A DNA stretch of 12,915 bases from an uncultured Prevotella sp. (GTDB lineage: Bacteria > Bacteroidota > Bacteroidia > Bacteroidales > Bacteroidaceae), in contig CALZAP010000013.1 in the NCBI GenBank assembly GCA_945614335.1, positions 1-12,915 of the forward strand, given 5' to 3'. Numbering within the stretch: position 1 is the first letter of the stretch; every line of letters starts with the position of its first letter. The notes under the pieces are model-generated. The model saw only the letters and a program-made list of their open reading frames with translations. It was not told where the DNA came from and made no database searches. The position numbers and the translations under genes are program-made. Positions 7,195 through 12,915 of the stretch are shown here, piece by piece.

Positions 7195-8466
7195 ATGAAG
7201 AAGACATTTTTGAACATCGCCATGATGGCTACTGTAGCGCTCGCCATGTCGGCTTGCAGCTCAACAAAGAAAATAAGTGATAACAAAAGTAATGATATGA
7301 CAAGCATGACTGCCGATGATGACCTCGACCCGGAGTTCATGGTGCTCTCCGACGCACAATACGACCTCGTGAAGCGTAACAACAAGTTTGCCCTCAACCT
7401 CTTCTCCGAAGTGAAGGGACTGGGCTCAAGTGTGGTTTCGCCAATGAGCGTGACCTATCTTATGGCTATGCTCGCCAACGGAGCGGAAGCCACTACACGC
7501 GAGGAGATAATGGCTACTATCGGCGCAAAAGACTTCAATATCGACGAGATGAACGCCTTCTACGCCTATCTCATGAAAAGGGCGAAGACTGCCGACAAGC
7601 ATACCACTCTCAACATCGCAAACTACATAGCCCTCAACAAGGAGTTTAAGCTGAAGAAGAATTATGCCGCCACCATCGCCGACAGTTATCAGGGCGCAGT
7701 GGAAGCTCTCGACTTCAACGACCCGAACAGCACGCTGCGCATCAACGGCTGGTGCAGCGAACATACTGACAACATGATTCCTTCCATCATTGACCGCGTG
7801 GAGCCTTCGGCGGTGGCTTACATCATGAACGCCATCTACTTCAACGGGACATGGGCAGGGAAGTTTGACAAGAACGACACGAAGAAGGAACAGTTCTTCG
7901 GGTTCACACGCGACATAAAGTATGTGGACATGATGCACCGCAACGACAAGTACTACTACATGTCGAACGGGGTTTACTCGGCGGTGTCGTTGCCATACGG
8001 CTCCGGAGCGTATTCAATGACAGTGTTCCTGCCCAACGAGGGCAAGCACGTGTCGGACGTGACGAAGAGTCTCGACGCCGACGTCATCGGCTCGCTTGGG
8101 CGCGACATGGAGGAATGTATGGTGGACCTGAAGCTACCGCGTTTCACCACCGAGATGAAGCTCTCGCTGAAGGACATCATAGCGAAGTTGGGCTCTCCGT
8201 CGATGTTTGACGCCTCCCGTTCAGACTTCTCCTCACTTGCCCACGGCAATGTGTATGTGTCGGAAATGCTGCAGAAGGCAAAGATAGAGGTAAGCGAGGA
8301 AGGCACGAAGGCGGCGGCTGTTACCATGGGGATGGTGAAGCTTACTTCCATCCGTCCGGACGAACCGCGCCGCGTTGACTTCCACTGCAATCGTCCTTTC
8401 GTGTATACCATACAAGACAACTACACCGGTGCCATTCTCTTTATGGGAATGTACACCGGTGTATGA
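7195..8466 (+). CDS. Serpin-family protease inhibitor, lipoprotein
   Basis: This 423-residue serpin has a lipoprotein signal peptide (MKKTFLNIAMMATVALAMSAC, lipidated C21), so it is membrane-anchored; the side of the outer membrane is not clear, because no typical acidic surface-export motif follows the cysteine. Serpin hallmarks are SSVVSPMSVTYLMAMLANGA, NAIYFNGTW (from N212), VDLKLPRF, and FHCNRPF (396-402), the last close to the family signature. The hinge EEGTKAAAVT (from E368) has the small residues needed for reactive-loop insertion, so it should be inhibitory. Counting 17 residues from the hinge glutamate puts P1-P1' at T384-S385, with K382 nearby. The loop is about three residues longer on the P' side than in antithrombin. 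Tannerella miropin is a known Bacteroidetes relative. ATG 7195 is preferred to the in-frame GTG at 7174 because it begins the signal peptide. No consensus promoter is seen in the 98-bp gap after GH43, so co-transcription is possible. Confidence 0.92.
   Translation: MKKTFLNIAMMATVALAMSACSSTKKISDNKSNDMTSMTADDDLDPEFMVLSDAQYDLVKRNNKFALNLFSEVKGLGSSVVSPMSVTYLMAMLANGAEATTREEIMATIGAKDFNIDEMNAFYAYLMKRAKTADKHTTLNIANYIALNKEFKLKKNYAATIADSYQGAVEALDFNDPNSTLRINGWCSEHTDNMIPSIIDRVEPSAVAYIMNAIYFNGTWAGKFDKNDTKKEQFFGFTRDIKYVDMMHRNDKYYYMSNGVYSAVSLPYGSGAYSMTVFLPNEGKHVSDVTKSLDADVIGSLGRDMEECMVDLKLPRFTTEMKLSLKDIIAKLGSPSMFDASRSDFSSLAHGNVYVSEMLQKAKIEVSEEGTKAAAVTMGMVKLTSIRPDEPRRVDFHCNRPFVYTIQDNYTGAILFMGMYTGV
8452..8463. 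repeat. 12-bp palindrome at the serpin 3' end
   Basis: TACACCGGTGTA is a perfect palindrome over the last serpin codons, just before the 16-bp gap to the convergent GH97 gene. Its left ten bases also occur at 8422-8431. It has no T tract. It may be chance from the repeated YTG codons, or a weak transcription block in a very tight convergent junction. Confidence 0.25.
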
Positions 8467-8482
8467 TGGCTGTCAATGCCTG

Positions 8483-10438
8483 TTATTGTGTTATCACCAA
8501 GCCTCCGTTACATGGGATGGAAATTTCCATCTGCTGTTTCTTGGGGAGCTTCGCCGTCTTTAGCGAGCCTTCAAGGGCAGGAGTGTCGCTGTAGATGTTG
8601 AGCTGGCTGCCTGCCGCAAACATCGGCAGGGAGAGCTTGGCCTTAACGGGAGTCTCCTGGGCGTTGATGCCTACTACATACCACTTGTCGCCTGTGCGGC
8701 GCGCCATGATGCAATACTTGCCTGGATAGCCGTCGATGAATTTCACGTCGTCCCATGTTGTAGGCACGTTCTTCATGAAGTCGATGGCCCATGAAGGGGC
8801 GTCGTCGAGGTTGTTGGGCGCAAGGGCGAAATGCTGGACTGGACTCTGGAACATGATGGCCGTGGCAAGGGCGAACACGTCGGATGTCTTGCGGCGCGAA
8901 CCATGCTGGTTGTCGGCGTTGTAGAACTTGTTGAGGGTGGAGCCGCCGAAGTCCATGGAACCTACTGTGTTACGGATGAAAGGATGGATGCTGGCATTTG
9001 TGGCCTCGGCGTCACACATGCCCTGTGAGAAATGCAGGTTCTCGCTGGCAAGTACGGCCTCCGAAGCGGCATAGGCGGGATACATGCGCTCCCAGCCGCG
9101 AGGCAGGGTGCAGCCATGGAAGATGACCAGAAGTCCGTAGTCATTGGCGTCGGAGAGGATGTCCTCGTAGAGCTGCATCATCGGCTGCTTGTCGCCACCG
9201 AAGAAGTCTACCTTTATGCCGCGGATTCCGATACTCTTCATCCATGCCATCTCCTGACGGCGGGCGTGTGACTTGTCCATCAGGTGGCGCGGGCCTTGTG
9301 GCGCGTCGTTCCATGCGCCGTTACTGTTGTACCACAGATACAGGGCCACTCCCTTCGCCTTTCCGTAGCGTGCCAGTTCGGCTATTTTTTCGCGTCCTAT
9401 CTGTGTGTCCCAAAGGGCATCGACGAGCACCGACTCATAACCCATGGCGGCAGAGAAGTCGATGTAGCGCTTCTGCTCGTCGAAGTTGCACGACGGGTCC
9501 ATGCCGATAATCCAGCTCCACGAGCCACGTCCGTACTTAGCCTCCTGCTTAGCCTCGTATTTTGGTTTCACCACGTCGAAAGGAATGGTGGTCTCTACGA
9601 TGGGGGCAAGGGTCTCGCCCACTGTGATGGTGCGCCAAGGTGTGTAGCCAGGAAGGGAAACGGCAGGCGATGTGCCGCCGGCACCGTTCATCTCGCCCGG
9701 CTGAGGCTGGCCGATGGCATAGGCGGAGCCGCCATTGTTAAGCAGTCGTCCGGCGCAATAGCTGCCGTCAACGCCAGTCTCGGAAATGAGTACCCAATTT
9801 TTAATTTTTAATTCTTCATTTTTAATTCTAAACAGGCAGGGGAAGGTATATCCGTTGCCCCAGCCGTTTTTGCCCATGGTGTCGTCGAGGGTGTAGTTGG
9901 TCTCGTAGCTCGGCGACGTGCGTGCGAAGCCGTTCATCGGCGCGCTTTGCGGGCAGAGGAAGGTGGTGGTGCCTTCGGGAAGTGTGAAGCCGGTCTTCTC
10001 CTCGTTCACCACGGCCACTTGTGTCTCTCCGGCAGGATGAAGCATATAGCGGAACGCCACGTCGTTGTCGGAAACGTGCATCACGAGGTCGAAGGCCTTC
10101 TTTCCGTCTTTCTCAAACGGAAGGGTCGTTTCCGTTGCCTTGTGGTTGACGTGTGAACGCTTTATGTTGCGCAGCCTGTAGTCCACGTCCACTGTTTTCG
10201 TCTCGCCCTCTCCTGCCATCTTCATGCCGTTGGAGTAGTCGGCAAAGTTCAACACCACGCCCAGCGGCGATTTCGCTATGCACTCTTTTCCGTTTAGCGC
10301 AACGCTGTAGGCAGGCTTTCCGCCTTCGTCGCTCACAGTCACCACAAGTCCGCCGTCGGGACTCACGACACGTCTTTCCTCGGCTCCGGCGGTCATTGCC
10401 GCGACAAGAGCCATCACCGAAATTATTGTTTTTCTCAT
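8483..10438 (-). CDS. Secreted GH97 exo-glycosidase, retaining type
   Basis: This 651-residue enzyme has a signal peptide at 1-19 (TAGA, then EE). The GH97 N-terminal beta-sandwich spans about 22-290, the (beta/alpha)8 barrel about 295-560, and a C-terminal beta domain about 570-651. The KVDFFGGDKQ motif places an aspartate (D411) where retaining GH97 enzymes carry their nucleophile; E466 in ASENLHF lies 55 residues on, the same spacing as D415/E470 in the B. thetaiotaomicron alpha-galactosidase Gal97b. Inverting SusB-type alpha-glucosidases differ here, so alpha-galactosidase or beta-L-arabinopyranosidase activity is more likely; substrate is inference. Family motifs such as SETGVDGSYC are present. 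Residues 204-214 (RIKNEELKIKN) are encoded by an AT-rich repeat inserted in frame. The gene converges with the serpin gene, 16 bp between stop codons. Confidence 0.9.
   Translation of the reverse strand: MRKTIISVMALVAAMTAGAEERRVVSPDGGLVVTVSDEGGKPAYSVALNGKECIAKSPLGVVLNFADYSNGMKMAGEGETKTVDVDYRLRNIKRSHVNHKATETTLPFEKDGKKAFDLVMHVSDNDVAFRYMLHPAGETQVAVVNEEKTGFTLPEGTTTFLCPQSAPMNGFARTSPSYETNYTLDDTMGKNGWGNGYTFPCLFRIKNEELKIKNWVLISETGVDGSYCAGRLLNNGGSAYAIGQPQPGEMNGAGGTSPAVSLPGYTPWRTITVGETLAPIVETTIPFDVVKPKYEAKQEAKYGRGSWSWIIGMDPSCNFDEQKRYIDFSAAMGYESVLVDALWDTQIGREKIAELARYGKAKGVALYLWYNSNGAWNDAPQGPRHLMDKSHARRQEMAWMKSIGIRGIKVDFFGGDKQPMMQLYEDILSDANDYGLLVIFHGCTLPRGWERMYPAYAASEAVLASENLHFSQGMCDAEATNASIHPFIRNTVGSMDFGGSTLNKFYNADNQHGSRRKTSDVFALATAIMFQSPVQHFALAPNNLDDAPSWAIDFMKNVPTTWDDVKFIDGYPGKYCIMARRTGDKWYVVGINAQETPVKAKLSLPMFAAGSQLNIYSDTPALEGSLKTAKLPKKQQMEISIPCNGGLVITQ
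9795..9829 (-). repeat. AT-rich in-frame repeat (NEELKIKN type) within GH97 gene
   Basis: On the - strand this is built of repeated AATTAAAAAT-like units and reads RIKNEELKIKN in the GH97 frame. Composition differs sharply from the surrounding GC-richer codons. The reading frame is kept, and the site falls between the YTFPCLF and WVLISETG blocks that are usually close together in GH97. Similar NEELRIKN-coding repeats are known to me as widespread in Bacteroides/Prevotella genomes; that is recollection, not a search. Confidence 0.65.
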
Positions 10439-10479
10439 TCTTTTTTGATTGAGTTTTTTGTTATTGATTATTTCTTTTG

Positions 10480-10487
10480 CAAAGGTA
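10480..10487 (-). promoter_or_regulatory. -7 element of the GH97 promoter
   Basis: TACCTTTG on the - strand matches TAnnTTTG exactly and lies about 41 bp before the ATG at 10438. No TTTG is found 19-21 bp upstream. In that region are a dyad ATGAT/ATCAT (10511-10525) and a direct repeat TCATAAAC (10522-10529 and 10543-10550), which may bind an activator. Confidence 0.55.
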
Positions 10488-10623
10488 CATCAAAAGCTAC
10501 ACATTCTTATATGATTTTGTATCATAAACAGAAGAAAATGTTTCATAAACCATAAATAAGTAATAAATAGGAATAAAATACTATAATAAAATAATAGTTT
10601 TTGAAGGAAAAAGTCGATTTTGT

Positions 10624-10654
10624 TTTGTGAAATAAAAAACTTATTGTAATTTTG
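10624..10654 (+). promoter_or_regulatory. Promoter of the glycine-zipper lipoprotein gene
   Basis: TTTG (10624-10627) and TAATTTTG (10647-10654) are spaced by 19 bp, a full consensus match. Transcription should start near 10660, about 19 nt before the ATG at 10679. This excludes the in-frame TTG at 10652, which lies inside the -7 box. Confidence 0.75.
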
Positions 10655-10678
10655 CCGTGTAATTCAAAACCAGTAGAT

Positions 10679-11527
10679 ATGAAAAAGTTTTTTGCAATCC
10701 TGTTGTCTTCGTCTCTCGTATTGGCGAGTTGCAACAACACCATGGCTTCTCAGGGAGCCGGCACGGGCGCTTATCTTGGCGCAATACTTGGGTCTGCCAT
10801 CGGCGGCATTTCCAACGGACCGCGGGGCAGCGACGTGGGAACCATCGTGGGCATGGCCACCGGTGCGGTGGTAGGTGCGGCCATCGGGTCGGCTTCCGAC
10901 AGGGCGGAGCAAGAGAAATACCGCGAATATCAGGAGCGCCAGCAGTGGCAGTACGAGCGTAACCGCAGAAACGACAACGAGGCGCTACGCCGCTACGAAC
11001 AAAACGACGACAGCGGCTTTGACCCGACAAACAGCGGCGACGACCGCATAGTGTTTGAGCAAGACGACGCAAGGCAGAAGTCTTACTCCACCATTGAGCC
11101 GAAGACATACACGCCGCAGTCGGTGTCGGTAGGACAGCTGTCGAAGCTCATGCCTGGATACAAGTTGAACTATAATGAGGATGTGGAGATAAGAAAGGCG
11201 AGTTTCGTAGACTACAATGGCGACGGAGTGCTACGTGCCAACGAGGAGGCGAAGGTGACGTTTGAGATTATGAACAACTCCTCGGCAGTGATTTACGGCG
11301 TGCTGCCCACTGTGGTGGAAACATCGGGAAACAAGCATATCCACATCTCTCCAAGCATTCTCGTGGAAAGCATCATGCCGGGAAAGGGTGTGAGATATAC
11401 GGCCACGGTGCGTGGCGACAAGAAACTAAAAGACGGAACGGCAATAATAAGAATCGCCGTCCGTCAGGGTCAGAATGATATCACGTCGCAGATAAAGGAA
11501 TTCACCATCCGCACTTCGAGATATTAA
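10679..11527 (+). CDS. Glycine-zipper lipoprotein with EF-hand-like loop and beta-sandwich
   Basis: This 282-residue protein has no named gene that I recognise. It has a lipoprotein signal peptide with lipobox LASC (C18). Residues about 26-72 form a glycine zipper (GAGTGAYLGAILGSAIGG, then TGAVVGAAIG), a motif that packs helices in membranes and is common in outer-membrane lipoproteins. A charged, helix-prone stretch rich in E, R and Q follows at 74-108. An acidic, serine-rich linker leads to a C-terminal beta-sandwich of about 190-281, similar in style to CARDB/DUF11 domains. Just before it, DYNGDGVLRANE (178-189) fits a canonical EF-hand or dockerin calcium loop: D1, N3, D5, G6, L8, E12. 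A role in envelope structure or adhesion is inference. It is monocistronic, with its own promoter, divergent from GH97. No convincing terminator follows; a 5-bp hairpin at about 11534-11557 lacks a T tract. Confidence 0.8.
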   Translation: MKKFFAILLSSSLVLASCNNTMASQGAGTGAYLGAILGSAIGGISNGPRGSDVGTIVGMATGAVVGAAIGSASDRAEQEKYREYQERQQWQYERNRRNDNEALRRYEQNDDSGFDPTNSGDDRIVFEQDDARQKSYSTIEPKTYTPQSVSVGQLSKLMPGYKLNYNEDVEIRKASFVDYNGDGVLRANEEAKVTFEIMNNSSAVIYGVLPTVVETSGNKHIHISPSILVESIMPGKGVRYTATVRGDKKLKDGTAIIRIAVRQGQNDITSQIKEFTIRTSRY

Positions 11528-11629
11528 TTTAATGCATCCCATTATAGAAAAAAGGATGGCTGTCATAAAAACGATACGGATAACATTCCTTGTTATGATA
11601 CCATTCATATGTGATTAAATAACTTGTTA

Positions 11630-12399
11630 TTATTTCGAGTTGTCTATGAAATATTGCCTTGGGCTGGTACCCTGGAGCTTTATGAAATAGCGGTTGAACG
11701 ACGAAATGGAGTTGAAACCGCTCATAGTTGCAACATCAACCATAGTCCGCTTGTCATCGACTGACATATTATCGATAATCCTACATGCCTCTTTTACGCG
11801 GAATTGGTTGACAAAGTCATTGAAGGTGACTTTGAGAGTGTTGTATAAAGAATGTGAGTGGCGAAATAGGCATAACAGGCGAAAAGCACCCACAGGACAT
11901 CTATGTTTTCTGTATATGAATAGGTGTTGAACATCCTCTTCCTATACCTTATAACAAAAATATGCATATAGACAACGGTAGTGACTGATATGGAGTATGC
12001 CAGTATGGATGCGGCTATACAGACTGCCTCATACGGAAAAACCATATATATGGGAATAAACGCTGCCTGGCATGCCATTGAACTGAACATCTGTTTATTG
12101 GTCACTATGCCTGGATTAGCCACTTCAAGGAAGAACCTGGCTATCACGGGAATGTAAATCATGTCGATGATGCCTGCCAAATCGTTGAGATACTCTGAGT
12201 ATTTCCAGTCATAAAGCAGGAAGACCGTATCCTTCAGATAGCATATCGCCAACAATACAGATGAAAGATTCAGCAGGCGCATCATACGGTTGCGTCTTCG
12301 GTATTTCCAGAGAATAACACTCCAGAATAAGAAGAACATAGTGGTAGCACCACGCATAAAATGAGCCAAAGCCTCAAGTGTGTATATTTCGTATGTCAT
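11630..12399 (-). pseudogene. Broken membrane-anchored AraC-family regulator (internal deletion and frameshift)
   Basis: From the ATG at 12399, one frame encodes a hydrophobic N-terminus with about six membrane segments (MTYEIYTLEALAHFMRG to ACYAYFATHILY), the sensor half of a Bacteroidales membrane AraC regulator. This frame reaches a stop near 11794. A different frame then carries the C-terminal part of the DNA-binding domain: VTFNDFVNQFRVKEACRIID, then SGFNSISSFNRYFIKLQGTSPRQYF, to the stop at 11630-11632. The two parts meet at about 11840-11860. The cytoplasmic linker and the first helix-turn-helix are missing, perhaps 50-90 residues judged from the family layout, so a simple one-base error would not restore a full gene. 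It is therefore probably non-functional, though the 201-residue membrane part could still be made. Base composition is more AT-rich than the CAZyme genes. Confidence 0.75.
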
Positions 12400-12528
12400 A
12401 ACTAAATTTGTCTATTATTTTGTAATTTAAAATTTATTCTCAAGATAACCATTCCATGCGTTTTTGACTATTATATAATCAATTTGACAGTTTGGAATGA
12501 CATCCGAAAATATATTAAATAACCAATG

Positions 12529-12564
12529 CAAAGATAGTTATAATTCCTGAAAGTCGTAGGTCAA
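12529..12564 (-). promoter_or_regulatory. Putative promoter of the broken AraC gene
   Basis: TATCTTTG on the - strand (12536-12529) matches TAnnTTTG. TTGACC (12564-12559) lies 22 bp upstream as a weak -33 candidate and is part of the first direct repeat. Transcription would start near 12522, giving a long leader of about 120 nt. I see nothing else in that leader. Confidence 0.45.
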
Positions 12565-12612
12565 TAAAGAAAATGTTTGGTCAATAAAGAAATTTTTTCG
12601 TCAAAAATTAAT
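12559..12612. repeat. Three direct repeats with 20-bp period (operator-like)
   Basis: GGTCAATAAAGAAA occurs at 12559-12572 and exactly again at 12579-12592. A degenerate third unit, CGTCAAAAATTA, is at 12599-12610. The 20-bp period is about two helical turns, so bound proteins would lie on one face of the DNA. The array sits just upstream of and touching the -33 region of the promoter at 12529-12564. The remaining intergenic sequence (12400-12528 and 12613-12814) is AT-rich, and I see no gene in it. Confidence 0.6.
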
Positions 12613-12814
12613 TATTCGTTTGGATTTGTAAACACACAAGGCAACTATAAGACAAATCTTAATGAATTTAATATAGAAAGCATCTTGACCTGAAATTATG
12701 ACGGTTTGGCGGAGGACAACATCCTGTTTTCCCGTAAATAATATGGGACAATTGGATGTGGACTATCATACAAGTAAACAAATTTCGCAAAAGCCAAGAC
12801 TGAGGCTTGATTAT

Positions 12815-12915
12815 TCACTCGCCTTCCTTGTTGAGATACTTGCTGGGCGAATAGCCCACCGCCTCGCGGAAATACTTGCTGAAGAAGGAGGGATTGGGGA
12901 AGTTTAGCAGTTGGC
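12815..12915 (-). CDS. AraC-family regulator, 3' end only (runs off the window)
   Basis: The last 32 codons of a - strand gene are present, ending in TGA at 12815-12817. They read QLLNFPNPSFFSKYFREAVG then YSPSKYLNKEGE, the second helix-turn-helix of an AraC/XylS DNA-binding domain: FPNPSFFSKYFREAVGYSPSKY corresponds to the family pattern GF.d.syFsr.Fkk..G.sP..yR. The rest, including any sensor domain, lies beyond the right edge. A weak hairpin (12791-12795 with 12804-12808) with a short T run on the - strand follows the stop and may end the transcript. The tail differs from the C-terminus of the broken regulator at 11630-12399, so it is not a simple duplicate. Confidence 0.8.
   Translation of the reverse strand, partial: QLLNFPNPSFFSKYFREAVGYSPSKYLNKEGE

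Noticed and set aside
8422..8463. Repeated TACACCGGTG considered as an attachment or recombination site
   Set aside because: Both copies encode YTG within the conserved serpin C-terminus in the same codon phase, so coding constraint explains them.
11426..11608. A short - strand frame whose start resembles a lipoprotein signal (ILFSIMGC)
   Set aside because: More than half of it is antisense to the lipoprotein gene end; no promoter, no conserved motif and only 60 residues.
12698..12907. A + strand 69-residue frame at the right edge
   Set aside because: Its second half is antisense to the AraC-type 3' end, which has a clear family match.

Overview
The window looks like chromosomal DNA of a gut- or rumen-type Bacteroidales bacterium, most likely Prevotella/Segatella. 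The evidence is: (i) repeated matches to the Bacteroidetes promoter (TAnnTTTG at -7, TTTG at about -33) upstream of most genes and no strong Shine-Dalgarno sequences; (ii) secreted carbohydrate-active enzymes of families GH30, GH43 and GH97; (iii) a miropin-like serpin lipoprotein; (iv) AraC regulators with a multi-pass membrane N-terminus; (v) short low-complexity repeats inserted in frame in genes, as often seen in this order. The genus assignment is inference. No rRNA, tRNA, CRISPR array, transposase or phage gene was seen.

Layout. 221-1435 (+) is a DUF418/YeiB-like membrane protein. It converges on 1654-2580 (-), a peroxide sensor OxyR with both redox cysteines, and a hairpin terminator lies between them. 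2704-4683 (-) is a secreted GH30 (subfamily-8-like) xylanase with a C-terminal sorting-like tail. It shares a divergent promoter region with 4955-7096 (+), a secreted GH43 enzyme with a ConA-like domain and a possible beta-trefoil. 7195-8466 (+) is an inhibitory-type serpin lipoprotein, 98 bp behind the GH43 gene and without a promoter I can recognise, so possibly co-transcribed. It converges, 16 bp apart, on 8483-10438 (-), a secreted retaining-type GH97 exo-glycosidase. 10679-11527 (+) is a glycine-zipper lipoprotein with a canonical EF-hand-like loop. The right end (11.6-12.9 kb) is more AT-rich and holds a broken membrane AraC regulator (-), an intergenic region with three 20-bp-spaced direct repeats next to a promoter, and the 3' end of a second AraC-type regulator (-).

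How the genes may work together. GH30, GH43 and GH97 fit extracellular or periplasmic breakdown of plant xylan and side-chain sugars. There is no SusC/SusD pair or hybrid two-component sensor here, so this is an orphan CAZyme cluster rather than a classical polysaccharide utilisation locus. The serpin may protect the cell or its exported enzymes from host or competitor serine/cysteine proteases; this is inference from position and family. I found no clearly new multi-gene system. The most notable points are the low-complexity repeats inside two CAZyme genes, one inverted copy of which supplies a gene's stop codon, the predicted leaderless oxyR transcript, the repeat-array operator at the right end, and the serpin embedded among glycosidases.
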